Source of the DNA: an uncultured Croceitalea sp.
Lineage (GTDB): Bacteria; Bacteroidota; Bacteroidia; Flavobacteriales; Flavobacteriaceae
Assembly (NCBI GenBank): GCA_947503285.1
Contig: CANNDD010000004.1
Span: 124,001 to 188,000 of the forward strand
Length of the DNA: 64,000 nt
Reading direction: 5' to 3'
Shown: positions 25,855 to 34,824 of the stretch, piece after piece
Layout of the letters: each line of letters starts with the position of its first letter
Numbering within the stretch: position 1 is the stretch's first letter
The notes under the pieces: model-generated
The model's database searches: none
What the model saw: the letters and a program-made list of their open reading frames with translations, nothing else
What the model was told of the DNA's origin: nothing
Program-made: the position numbers and the translations under genes

Positions 25855-27917
25855 CTTACTTTACGTTTCAAATAGTCATATATCGTATACTGCGAACGAA
25901 TTTCAGGCTCTTTTGGTAAGGGAAGAACCCTTTCATTCGAACTCTTGGCATCCAAGAAGCGTGCTTTTACATTATCGGATAATTGAATTTGAAGGATAGC
26001 CCTTAATTCACCGAAGATGTCCGAATCCAATATGGGGGTGAGCACTTCAATCCGTCTATCCAAATTTCGAGTCATCCAATCCGCCGAACCCATATACATC
26101 AGTTCGTCACCTCCGTTTTCGAAAAGGTATATCCTTCCGTGCTCTAAATAACGGTCTATGATGCTGGTAATGACTATTGGTTTTTCATTTGGTAACATAT
26201 CCTCTTCCTTTTTTGGAACAAGACAACAAAAACCCCGAACGATCAGCCTTACTTCAACACCAGCCTCACTTGCTTCATATAGGGCATTGATCATTTTGGT
26301 GTCTTCCAGACTATTCATTTTTAAGGTAATCTTACCCGCTTTGCCTGTTTTAACGAAATTCATCTCATTCTGAACCAGCTCCATGAACTTGTTTCGGGTC
26401 GTAAAGGGAGAGACCAATAGGTGTTTTAATTTGGGTATAATGAGCTTTCGTTCTAAAACATCAAATACCTGTGAAAGATCTTGCGTAATTCTATCATGTG
26501 CGGTGAACAAGCCATGGTCGCAATAGAGTTTTGCGGTTTTTGAATTGAAATTCCCCGTAGCGATGTATGCATATCGCTTTAATCGGCCTTCTTCCTCCCT
26601 TTCTACCAAGGCAACCTTAGAGTGTACCTTTATATTCGGCACGCTAAACAATACTTTTGCCCCTTTTTCCTCAAATGTGCGGCCCCAGGTAATGTTGTTC
26701 TTTTCATCAAAACGGGCCTGGGCCTCAACAAATAACAATACCTTCTTTCCATTTTTAAGGGCCAATAAAATGGAATCGGTCAATTTCGAGGATTTCGCGA
26801 TGCGATAAAGGGACATTTTTATCGTAGTAACGCCCTGGTCTATTGCAGCCGCATGAATAAAACGCTCGACTACGGAAAAACTTTGGTATGGGAAATGAAC
26901 CAATTGGTCTTTTTCAGAGATATCGTCAAAGATAGCCTCACTTAAAGATAATTTCGGATGTTCCAGTGGGGGTAGGGGTCGATATTGTAAGGCTTCGGTA
27001 TGTTCAGGAATCGGAAAATCAAAAAAATCGGACATATTGTGATAGCGGCCACCTGATATCATGTCCACAGTGCCAAGTCCTAAGCTGTTTTTCAAGATGT
27101 TCCGTAAGTTTTCAGGTAAATCGGCATCGTATAACAATCGGGTCGGTTGTCCGGATTTTCGTTGCCCTAAGGACTGATATATCTTTTCGACCAAATGCGT
27201 ATCTTCGTAATCATCTTCGAGATAGAGTTCGGCATCCCTTGAAATCTTTATGCTGTAAGAACCAATGACCTCCTCCCCTTTAAAAAAATCATTTAGGTTA
27301 AGCCTCAAAACGTCATCTAGAAAAATAAAATTCGATCCTTCACCTGGCAAGGCAATAAATCGCTCGCACTCTTTTGAAGGTATGGTCAACACATCGAACT
27401 TACCTTGACCAAAATCAATCAACAGATACAATTGGCCATCAGCAGGTTCAAAAGTGGTATCAGTGTCCAGCAGCTTACAAAATGGTTTAATATTGGCATT
27501 GAAATAGGCGGTAAGAAATGCTTTCTGCCCTTCATCCAATTCCGCAATGTCTCGAATATAGATTTGGTGTTTTCTAAGCTCGTTTAGCGTATCATCCACT
27601 ACACGACCAAAGACCTCTTGTTGCTCGTTTACCGTTTTTAAAATGAACTTCAATTTTTTATTCGCCTTTAGCACCAACTTTTTGCGGAGTTGTTTATCCA
27701 CTTTCTTAAGTTGTCGCAATTGTGATATGCGTACTTTGAAAAACTCATCAAGGTTGGATGAAAAGATGGCTAAAAACTTTAAACGCTCCAAAAGTGGAGT
27801 GTCTTTATTCGCTGCTTCAAGCAACACACGTTCATTAAAGTAAAGCCAATTAATGTCGCGATGCTTGAATTTTCTGTGGTTCATATTGCTATTTTCTGAA
27901 TGTTGGTAATGAATCAT
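25851..27917 (-). CDS. ppk1: Polyphosphate kinase 1
   Basis: Polymerises ATP gamma-phosphate into polyphosphate. The 688-residue protein has the N-terminal RDINWLYFNERVL signature, the first catalytic histidine in NIKVHSKVALVER, IATGNFNSKTAKLYCDHG, and the second histidine in YLEHGRIYLFENGG, followed by MYMGSADWMTRNLDRRIEVL. The start may be 27917 or, more likely, the internal ATG at 27884, since the family sequence begins at about RKFKHRD. Coupled by a 4-bp overlap to the binding-protein gene. Confidence 0.95.
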   Translation of the reverse strand: MIHYQHSENSNMNHRKFKHRDINWLYFNERVLLEAANKDTPLLERLKFLAIFSSNLDEFFKVRISQLRQLKKVDKQLRKKLVLKANKKLKFILKTVNEQQEVFGRVVDDTLNELRKHQIYIRDIAELDEGQKAFLTAYFNANIKPFCKLLDTDTTFEPADGQLYLLIDFGQGKFDVLTIPSKECERFIALPGEGSNFIFLDDVLRLNLNDFFKGEEVIGSYSIKISRDAELYLEDDYEDTHLVEKIYQSLGQRKSGQPTRLLYDADLPENLRNILKNSLGLGTVDMISGGRYHNMSDFFDFPIPEHTEALQYRPLPPLEHPKLSLSEAIFDDISEKDQLVHFPYQSFSVVERFIHAAAIDQGVTTIKMSLYRIAKSSKLTDSILLALKNGKKVLLFVEAQARFDEKNNITWGRTFEEKGAKVLFSVPNIKVHSKVALVEREEEGRLKRYAYIATGNFNSKTAKLYCDHGLFTAHDRITQDLSQVFDVLERKLIIPKLKHLLVSPFTTRNKFMELVQNEMNFVKTGKAGKITLKMNSLEDTKMINALYEASEAGVEVRLIVRGFCCLVPKKEEDMLPNEKPIVITSIIDRYLEHGRIYLFENGGDELMYMGSADWMTRNLDRRIEVLTPILDSDIFGELRAILQIQLSDNVKARFLDAKSSNERVLPLPKEPEIRSQYTIYDYLKRKVR

Positions 27918-27974
27918 ATAGTATGGTCACCTTTAACGCAGTCTAAAGGTCGTTTGACGTGACGCTCCAGATGA

Positions 27975-27994
27975 GGTCTCGACTGCGCTCGACC
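27975..27994. repeat. Short palindromic GTCGAG-type intergenic element
   Basis: GGTCTCGACTGCGCTCGACC forms an imperfect palindrome in the space upstream of ppk1. A related inverted pair, GTCGAGA (5358-5364) and TCTCGAC (5380-5386), lies between two convergent genes near 5.4 kb. They look like members of a dispersed short repeat family. Confidence 0.45.
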
Positions 27995-28088
27995 TGACAT
28001 GGATAATGATGTTCGTGACTCATTACGGATATTGATTCCGATTTCATCAAAAATAGGTATTCGAGCCACAATATAGTTAAAGGCAACG

Positions 28089-28955
28089 TTAAGTCAATTT
28101 CTCTAGGCAATATTGAATCAAGGTATCCACCGTTCTCTTTGGGTTCTTTGAGAAATCACCGTTTGCCCGATTGGCAAGAATGGCGTTCATGGATACGGCC
28201 CTGTGTCCCAAGAGTTTGGATAACCCATAAATTGCGGCGGTCTCCATTTCTAAATTGGTGATATGCCTGCCTTGAAATTGGAATTCACGTAGTTTTTGAT
28301 GAAAGTCAAGAAGTTTAGGCTGCAAACGCAGTGCCCTTCCCTGTGGGGCATAAAACCCGGCATTGGTTACCGTAATCCCCAATCGCATGTCATTTGAGCG
28401 TAGTGTTCTGGCCAGACTTTCATCCGCTTCAAAAACATAAGGGGCGATATGGTGTGGTTGCCAGTCAATATGGTTATCGAGCGCCGTTTTTAATGCGGTA
28501 TATTGTTGTTCTTCGGCATTATAAAAATGGAGTAGGCCGTCAAGACCGATACCGAATTCAGATAGTAGAAACGAATCAACGGGGATATCTTCTTGTATTG
28601 CTCCTGAAGTGCCGATACGAATGATATTCAATGATTGGGTCCGTTCTTTTACCCTACGTGCCTTTAGGTCAATATTGGCAAGGGCATCCAATTCATTTAA
28701 AACGATATCGATATTATCCGTACCGATTCCCGTAGAAACCACTGAAATTCTTTTACCATTGCAGGTCCCCGTGTGGATGTTGAACTCACGCTTGCACTTT
28801 TTGAGCGTTATGGTGTCGAAATATTTGGTCACCTCGGGTACACGATCCGGATTACCCACTAAGATAATGGTACCCGCAATGTCTTCGGGTAGAAGGTTCA
28901 AGTGATATACACTGCCATCGTCATTAAGGATCAGCTCAGATGCGGCAATGGCCAT
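28089..28955 (-). CDS. Nucleoside phosphorylase (PNP/UDP family)
   Basis: A 288-residue enzyme of purine/pyrimidine salvage that cleaves nucleosides with phosphate. The phosphate-binding loop is ILVGNPDRVPEVTKYF, followed by VSTGIGTDNIDIV, IRIGTSGAIQEDIPVDS (the family signature) and the NLEMETAAIYGLSKLLGH region, whose Glu binds ribose. Uridine-phosphorylase-like. It begins 1 bp after the DUF1835 gene ends, so the two are co-transcribed. Confidence 0.93.
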   Translation of the reverse strand: MAIAASELILNDDGSVYHLNLLPEDIAGTIILVGNPDRVPEVTKYFDTITLKKCKREFNIHTGTCNGKRISVVSTGIGTDNIDIVLNELDALANIDLKARRVKERTQSLNIIRIGTSGAIQEDIPVDSFLLSEFGIGLDGLLHFYNAEEQQYTALKTALDNHIDWQPHHIAPYVFEADESLARTLRSNDMRLGITVTNAGFYAPQGRALRLQPKLLDFHQKLREFQFQGRHITNLEMETAAIYGLSKLLGHRAVSMNAILANRANGDFSKNPKRTVDTLIQYCLEKLT

Positions 28956-28956
28956 T

Positions 28957-29889
28957 TTAGAGCTTTAAGATTCGTTCAGCGCGCTCATTATATAAAAAAT
29001 TGTACTTCAGGGCACCACCCAAATAGGCATCATTATCACGAAGAAGCGCGTAATAGTTGGCTTTACCATCCATAACCTCTTTTCCTTTCTTTGATATGCG
29101 AACAGGATTGAAAGAAGAAAACAAGGGCTTTAGTGATGTGATGATACGTTCATATTGGCTATCGCCATATCCATAGGGATCTTGTCGTGCTAAAATCGTA
29201 CCTAACAGCGCATGCCTTGATTTGGGCTTTTCTGTAGCCGCGACCTTCAAAATGGTATTCTCCACCTTATTAAGCCCATTTTTGATGGTCGGAAAACGTT
29301 TCAGATGCGCTTGTACCGCAGCTGATAAATAATCAAAACTATAGTTTTCAAAATCGGTCAAATTTTCTAATCGTATCGGGTTGTCACTACAATACAACTG
29401 CCATACATAATCCGCGTACTCGATGTCGTCTTGAGATAACACCGTTCTATTTTCGTAACGGTCCAACAACTGCGCATCGGTCAGCTCATTCAATGCGAAC
29501 ATGTGCTCGCTATCGTCTTCCTTACCACTGCAGATAAGGGATATTTCAGCATGCCGACGATGGGTCTTTAGCCAACTAAGTACGGCCAACATATTAATTT
29601 GGCAAAAAAGATCGTATTCAAACCAAAGCACGATCTGGTCTTGTTGCTTGTGGTTGCAAAGTGAGCGGTATTCCTTCAGGGTCTTTTCTACGAACCACGA
29701 TTTGGAAACCTTGTAATTCTTATTCAAAAACTCAAAACGGGTCTTCCAGAATGACTCGCTACCAACGGTACTCAACGTTTTTCCCTCACACAACATTTCA
29801 CGCCATGTGATAATATCCCCTTTGAGGTTCAAGGTATTCAACCTATCGGTGAAGCTGTCCCCATTAGTGATATGCAACAATGATTTCAT
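28957..29889 (-). CDS. DUF1835 domain-containing protein
   Basis: A 310-residue cytoplasmic protein. It opens with LLHITNGDSFTDRLNTLNLKGDIITWREMLCEGK and contains IVLWFEYDLFCQINMLAVLSWL, both typical of DUF1835, a family of unknown function found mostly in Bacteroidota and Bacillota. It is the first gene of a two-gene unit with the nucleoside phosphorylase. Confidence 0.85.
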   Translation of the reverse strand: MKSLLHITNGDSFTDRLNTLNLKGDIITWREMLCEGKTLSTVGSESFWKTRFEFLNKNYKVSKSWFVEKTLKEYRSLCNHKQQDQIVLWFEYDLFCQINMLAVLSWLKTHRRHAEISLICSGKEDDSEHMFALNELTDAQLLDRYENRTVLSQDDIEYADYVWQLYCSDNPIRLENLTDFENYSFDYLSAAVQAHLKRFPTIKNGLNKVENTILKVAATEKPKSRHALLGTILARQDPYGYGDSQYERIITSLKPLFSSFNPVRISKKGKEVMDGKANYYALLRDNDAYLGGALKYNFLYNERAERILKL

Positions 29890-30034
29890 TTTTAGGGTGG
29901 GTTTGTTTAGGTTAGACCACTAAAGTAAAGCTTAAACAAAAAAAACAAAAATATTTTTGCCAAAAGGAGTACGTGTTATCGAAGAATTTAACAGTTGAAC
30001 GATTAAAATTGACATATTTCTTGCCGAAAATGCC

Positions 30035-30364
30035 TTATCCTCCAACTCGTTTGACCACGAACCCTTTATCTTTCAAAAATTGCATAATCTTATCGCGATA
30101 GTCGCCTTGTATGATGATGGTATCATTCTTGTAACTGCCGCCGACACTTAGAAAGGATTTGATATCCTTTGCCAATTTCTTAAAATCCGCATCCGCCCCG
30201 GTATAGCCCTCCAATATGGTAATGGGCTTGCCTTTTCGTTTTTCGTATTTGCAACGAATGGGGGCGTCTTGCATCCAATAATCAGGTTGCCCACCGTCTT
30301 CCGTTTCCTTTTCCTCAGGAACATGGTCTGGGAAAAGATTCTTTAACTGCTCACTTAAGTCCAT
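30035..30364 (-). CDS. SUI1/eIF1-like translation factor
   Basis: A 109-residue protein with a short acidic N-terminus and the SUI1 fold: CKYEKRKGKPITILEGY, KKLAKDIKSFLSVGGSYK and IIIQGDYRDKIMQFLKDKGF. Bacterial YciH-type homologues bind the ribosome and affect initiation fidelity, but the role in Bacteroidota is little studied. It starts 2 bp downstream of the 2OG-oxygenase gene, so they form an operon. Confidence 0.92.
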   Translation of the reverse strand: MDLSEQLKNLFPDHVPEEKETEDGGQPDYWMQDAPIRCKYEKRKGKPITILEGYTGADADFKKLAKDIKSFLSVGGSYKNDTIIIQGDYRDKIMQFLKDKGFVVKRVGG

Positions 30365-30366
30365 AG

Positions 30367-31317
30367 TTATTCCTTGACTAATCCGAGTTCAATCAATCGC
30401 TCGTGCAGGTATTCGCCCGCGGTAATATCCTCAAATTGCTTTGGATGTTGCTCATTTACACAATTAGTGAGGCAATTCAAGGGCATTTCACTGATGGGAT
30501 GCATGAAAAAAGGTATCGAATACCTCGAAGTGCCCCATAGTTCTTTCGGCGGATTCACCACTTGATGGATGGTCGATTTTAATTTGGTATTGGTCAATCG
30601 GGATAACATGTCACCCACGTTGATCATAAGCTGATCTGGTGCCGCAATGGCATCTACCCATTCCCCATTGTGGTTTTTCACCTGCAGTCCTTTACCATGG
30701 GCCCCCATGAGTAAGGTAATAAGGTTGATATCGCCATGCGCCGCGGCACGAACCGCATTTTTAGGCTCTTCGGTAATGGGCGGGTAGTGGATGGGGCGTA
30801 AAATCGAATTCCCGTTTTTTATCCATTCATCGAAATAGGTCTCTTCCAAATCCAAGTGCAAGGCCAGGGCACGGAGCACATATTTTGCGGTTTTTTCAAG
30901 CATCTTGAAAGTCTCCTTACCAACACTATTGAAATTTGGTAATTCACTTACAATGACATTGTCAGGATACTCCGCTTCGAGTTTGGGGTCATTCTGAACA
31001 TACTGGCCGAAATGCCAAAATTCCTTCAGATCCCCTTCCTTTCTTCCCTTTGCATGTTCCTTGCCGAAAGAAGTATACCCGCGTTGCCCGCCGATACCAT
31101 CAATTTCATACGAATCCTTTACATGCTGCGGCAAGGCGAAAAACGCCTTGATTTCGCTGTAAAGCTCCCGCACCAACCCATCTGACAAAAAGTGACCGCT
31201 CAAGGCCACGAAACCGATATCTTCAAAAGCACTTCCGATTTCTTTGATAAACTTGGCTTTTCGCGAAGGGTCACCTGCTGTAAAGTCTCTTAGGTCAACA
31301 CTGGGAATGGCGTTCAT
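30367..31317 (-). CDS. Isopenicillin N synthase-like 2-oxoglutarate/Fe(II) dioxygenase
   Basis: A 316-residue oxygenase with the DIOX_N domain (IPSVDLRDFTAGDPSRKAKF) and a 2OG-FeII domain. Iron ligands are H and D of AAHGDINLITLL and the His in LKSTIHQVVNPP; the Arg that binds the co-substrate carboxylate is in SRYSIPFFMHP. The family hydroxylates or desaturates small molecules in plants and bacteria. The substrate is not evident. Co-transcribed with the SUI1-like gene; divergent from the E1 dehydrogenase gene. Confidence 0.92.
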   Translation of the reverse strand: MNAIPSVDLRDFTAGDPSRKAKFIKEIGSAFEDIGFVALSGHFLSDGLVRELYSEIKAFFALPQHVKDSYEIDGIGGQRGYTSFGKEHAKGRKEGDLKEFWHFGQYVQNDPKLEAEYPDNVIVSELPNFNSVGKETFKMLEKTAKYVLRALALHLDLEETYFDEWIKNGNSILRPIHYPPITEEPKNAVRAAAHGDINLITLLMGAHGKGLQVKNHNGEWVDAIAAPDQLMINVGDMLSRLTNTKLKSTIHQVVNPPKELWGTSRYSIPFFMHPISEMPLNCLTNCVNEQHPKQFEDITAGEYLHERLIELGLVKE

Positions 31318-31430
31318 GGCACTACGATTTAATGAAGGTCAAAGTTAATCAATCTTTAAGAACCTTTTGTTTTCAACATCTTTTGATGGTACACTTTTTT
31401 ACTACTTTTATCCGAAAGAAACCAAACCTT

Positions 31431-33407
31431 ATGCGCTACCATATCGGCAATCTTGAAAATGAAGTCTTGGTCGACTTATATGAAAAGATGCTCAAACCCC
31501 GAATGATCGAAGAAAAGATGCTCATCTTGCTTCGACAGGGAAAAATCTCAAAATGGTTCAGTGGTATTGGCCAAGAAGCAATTTCAGTAGGGGTAACCGC
31601 TGCTTTGAAGGCCGAAGAGTACATTTTGCCTATGCATCGCAACCTTGGCGTTTTTACTACACGCGAGGTGCCCTTAAACCGTCTTTTTTCGCAATGGCAG
31701 GGCAAATCATCAGGATTCACGAAAGGTCGGGACAGAAGTTTTCATTTTGGCTCCCAAGAACATAAGATAGTGGGTATGATTTCGCATTTGGGGCCCCAAC
31801 TTGGGGTGGCCGATGGAATCGCCCTTGCTGAAAAATTGAGAAAAACAAAACGGGTCACTGCCGTGTTTACCGGTGAGGGCGCGACCAGCGAGGGGGATTT
31901 TCACGAAGCGTTGAACGTCGCCTCGGTATGGAACCTGCCCGTGCTTTTTTGCATTGAGAACAATGGTTATGGCTTATCGACCCCGACCAACGAACAATAC
32001 AATTGTGAACACTTGGCCGATAGGGCAAAGGGTTATGGTATGGAATGCCGCATCATAGATGGCAATAATATACTCGAGGTCCATTCAAAGGTCGCGGAGC
32101 TTTGTAAGGCAATTAGAAAGCGCCCAAGACCAATTTTGTTGGAATTCAAGACGTTTCGAATGCGTGGGCATGAAGAGGCCAGCGGCACGAAGTACGTTCC
32201 CCAAAAACTCATGAAAAAATGGGCGCAAAAAGACCCCATAACCAACTATGAGGACTTCTTGCTGAAAAAAGGGGTGTTGACCGAGGCCAACATTGCAGCG
32301 TCGAAAACACATATTACCGAAGAAATCAATGCAAACTTAGCCTTGGCTTTTGAGGAACCGATGATGGAATCATCTGAAACAAAAGAGTTAAATGATGTAT
32401 ACCATAATTTTGATTTTGAGCATTTAAAACCCTCTGAAAACACTAAGGATATTCGTTTGGTGGATGCCATTTCGGATGCTTTACGACAGTCCATGGAACG
32501 CCATAACGAATTGGTGATCATGGGGCAGGATATTGCCGAGTATGGCGGCGTTTTTAAAATTACGGAAGGGTTCACCAAAATGTTCGGAAAGAATAGGGTA
32601 CGAAACACCCCGATTTGTGAGTCCGCTATTGTTTCTGCGGCCATGGGGCTTTCCATCAACGGTATGAAGGCCATCGTAGAAATGCAGTTTGCCGATTTTG
32701 TAAGCTCTGGTTTCAATCCGATCGTAAATTATTTGGCAAAAACCAACTACCGTTGGGCCGAAAAGGCAGATGTGGTCATTCGAATGCCTTGTGGTGGCGG
32801 GGTGGGGGCAGGACCCTTCCATTCACAGACCAATGAGGCCTGGTTTACAAAAACACCCGGATTGAAGGTGGCCTACCCAGCTTTTCCGAAAGATGCGAAA
32901 GGACTATTGAATACAGCCATAAACGATCCAAACCCCGTTCTTTTTTTCGAACATAAAGGGTTATACCGCAGCATCTATGGGGCGGTACCCGAGAATTACT
33001 ATACCTTGCCATTTGGCAAGGCCGCCCGTGTTCGGGAAGGAAATGCAGTTACCATTGCCTCTTATGGTGCCGGGGTGCATTGGGCATTGGAGGTGCTTGA
33101 AGAGAATACGGAAATTGACGCCGACCTTCTTGATCTAAGGACCCTAAAACCTCTTGATATTGAAAGTGTCTACACTTCGGTCAAAAAAACAAATCGATTG
33201 ATCATTCTACAAGAAGATTCCTTATTTGGGGGGATTGCAAGTGATATTGCTGCCATGGTCATGGAAAATTGTTTTGAGTATTTGGATGCTCCCGTAAAAA
33301 GAGTAGGCAGCCTGGAGACCCCTATACCCTTCGCGACCAACCTAGAGGCAAATTACCTGCCGAAAAAACGATTCGAAAAGGAACTGAAGGCCTTACTCGC
33401 TTATTGA
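31431..33407 (+). CDS. 2-oxoacid dehydrogenase E1, alpha-beta fusion
   Basis: A TPP-dependent E1 component of a branched-chain or pyruvate dehydrogenase complex, with alpha and beta subunits in one chain. The ATG at 31431 begins MRYHIGNLENEVLVDLYEKM, the natural alpha start; an upstream ATG at 31332 would add 33 unlikely residues. Alpha part: FTGEGATSEGDFHEALNVAS (TPP site) and RMRGHEEASG. Beta part from ~residue 350: RLVDAISDALRQSMERHNEL, MGQDIAEYGGVFKITEG, then LLDLRTLKPLDIES. Length 658 aa is as expected for this fused form in Bacteroidota. Confidence 0.93.
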   Translation: MRYHIGNLENEVLVDLYEKMLKPRMIEEKMLILLRQGKISKWFSGIGQEAISVGVTAALKAEEYILPMHRNLGVFTTREVPLNRLFSQWQGKSSGFTKGRDRSFHFGSQEHKIVGMISHLGPQLGVADGIALAEKLRKTKRVTAVFTGEGATSEGDFHEALNVASVWNLPVLFCIENNGYGLSTPTNEQYNCEHLADRAKGYGMECRIIDGNNILEVHSKVAELCKAIRKRPRPILLEFKTFRMRGHEEASGTKYVPQKLMKKWAQKDPITNYEDFLLKKGVLTEANIAASKTHITEEINANLALAFEEPMMESSETKELNDVYHNFDFEHLKPSENTKDIRLVDAISDALRQSMERHNELVIMGQDIAEYGGVFKITEGFTKMFGKNRVRNTPICESAIVSAAMGLSINGMKAIVEMQFADFVSSGFNPIVNYLAKTNYRWAEKADVVIRMPCGGGVGAGPFHSQTNEAWFTKTPGLKVAYPAFPKDAKGLLNTAINDPNPVLFFEHKGLYRSIYGAVPENYYTLPFGKAARVREGNAVTIASYGAGVHWALEVLEENTEIDADLLDLRTLKPLDIESVYTSVKKTNRLIILQEDSLFGGIASDIAAMVMENCFEYLDAPVKRVGSLETPIPFATNLEANYLPKKRFEKELKALLAY

Positions 33408-33568
33408 TAGTTACGAAAAGCGTTAACATTTAACGCACTTGAAGTAAGCTTCCTTCGGTCATTATCCCAAATTTGCAGTGAAGGAAAGGGAATAAGCTTT
33501 AACAAAATTTAACACAAGGTGGACGTCTAATTTCCTTGGAACACGTATTTATTTAAAATCCAACATAT

Positions 33569-34051
33569 ATGAAAACAATAAAACTTTTAGGGATAGCGGT
33601 CATCGGACTGTTAGTCGTCGCCTGTACAGGTACAAAGGCTGCTCGTCAACAAGGAAATCTATTGAGCGGCACCTGGATATTGAACGATGTAGGCTACGAG
33701 AACAATACCGGCAGTTTCAAAGCGGTTATTTTCGGTGATGCCGAAGACATTTGTTTTGAGGGCAGCCAATGGTTTTTCAGGGATAACAACAACACCGGCA
33801 GGTATACAATCCAACCCAGTTCACTTTGCCAATCTGGCGATCGTTTCATAAAATGGTCCATTTACGAGCCTGCCAATCGATTGAGTCAATTACAGTTCAA
33901 GTTCATAGACGAAAAAAGAAACGATATTTCAGGTGGTGTGGGATACCGTTTGGATATCGTCAATCTCAACGAGCAGACCATGACGTTAAAGTCGAATGTT
34001 TCGGTTGACGGAGAGCCCGTAACCCTAGTTTATCAATTTACTAAACAATAA
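33569..34051 (+). CDS. Lipocalin-like lipoprotein
   Basis: A 160-residue protein with a lipoprotein signal (LGIAVIGLLVVAC, Cys19) followed by a short GTKAARQQG linker and LLSGTWILNDVGYEN, the start of a lipocalin-like beta-barrel; further strands such as NTGRYTIQPSSLC and FIKWSIYEPANRL follow. The gene sits 5 bp before the OmpA-like gene, a pair frequently seen in Flavobacteriaceae. Its ligand is unknown. Confidence 0.85.
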   Translation: MKTIKLLGIAVIGLLVVACTGTKAARQQGNLLSGTWILNDVGYENNTGSFKAVIFGDAEDICFEGSQWFFRDNNNTGRYTIQPSSLCQSGDRFIKWSIYEPANRLSQLQFKFIDEKRNDISGGVGYRLDIVNLNEQTMTLKSNVSVDGEPVTLVYQFTKQ

Positions 34052-34056
34052 GAACA

Positions 34057-34749
34057 ATGAGAAAATACGGATTTAAAAGCACCTTGGTGCTAGCAGCCCT
34101 TGCACTACTAATTGGTTGCAATGCGGTTCAAAACGCGAATAATAAGCAAAAAGGAGCTGTAATCGGGGCATCGGGCGGTGCCGTACTTGGAGGTGTCATA
34201 GGCAATAACGTAGGAAAGGGGAATACCGCTTTAGGAGCCATTATCGGGGCCGTGGTGGGCGGTGCTGCCGGTGGATATATTGGTAATCGTATGGACAAAC
34301 AGGCAGAACGCATAGAAGAGGAGATTCCCGGTGCGGAAGTGAAACGGGTAGGTGAGGGTATCAATGTGACCTTTACCCAAGATGCAGGGGTGTTCTTCGA
34401 CACCAACAAATCTGATGTGAAAGGGGAGTCTGCGAATACACTGAATAAACTTGCGGGCATTTTTAAAGAATATCCGAACTCCAATATTTTGGTAGAGGGC
34501 CATACCGATAGCGCTGGAAGTGATGAGTACAATTGGACCTTATCACAACAAAGGGCCGAATCGGTCTCCGATTATTTAATGGCCCAAGGTATTTCCGCCA
34601 ATCGTTTTACCACGAAATGGTATGGGGAAACACAACCCAAAGAGAGCAACGAGACCGCTGCGGGCAAAGCGGCGAACAGAAGGGTCGAGCTGGCCATTAT
34701 CGCCAGCGATGCACTTAAGCAAGAAGCCTTCGATAACACAAAGGATTAA
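34057..34749 (+). CDS. OmpA-family lipoprotein with glycine-zipper region
   Basis: A 230-residue protein with a lipoprotein signal (LALLIGC, Cys21), a glycine-zipper stretch (residues ~30-80, repeated GGxxG) and a C-terminal OmpA peptidoglycan-binding domain: FFDTNKSDVKGESANTLNKL, ILVEGHTDSAGSDEYNWTLS and NRRVELAI, with the Asp and Arg that contact diaminopimelate. It should anchor the outer membrane to murein. Forms an operon with the lipocalin-like gene and is followed by a terminator. Confidence 0.93.
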   Translation: MRKYGFKSTLVLAALALLIGCNAVQNANNKQKGAVIGASGGAVLGGVIGNNVGKGNTALGAIIGAVVGGAAGGYIGNRMDKQAERIEEEIPGAEVKRVGEGINVTFTQDAGVFFDTNKSDVKGESANTLNKLAGIFKEYPNSNILVEGHTDSAGSDEYNWTLSQQRAESVSDYLMAQGISANRFTTKWYGETQPKESNETAAGKAANRRVELAIIASDALKQEAFDNTKD

Positions 34750-34772
34750 TAGCAAAACCTGCACAGAATACA

Positions 34773-34805
34773 AATCCCGGTCAAATTACCGGGATTTTTT
34801 GTTTT
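34773..34805 (+). terminator. Rho-independent terminator after the OmpA-like gene
   Basis: AATCCCGGT (34773-34781) pairs perfectly with ACCGGGATT (34788-34796) across a 6-nt loop, followed by TTTTGTTTTT. It separates the lipoprotein operon from the polyketide operon that begins 20 bp later. Confidence 0.95.
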
Positions 34806-34824
34806 TAAGAAGTACCTTAAGGCC

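Noticed and set aside
33420-33436. GCGTTA/TAACGC hairpin after the E1 gene as terminator
   Set aside because: Short stem and no T tract.
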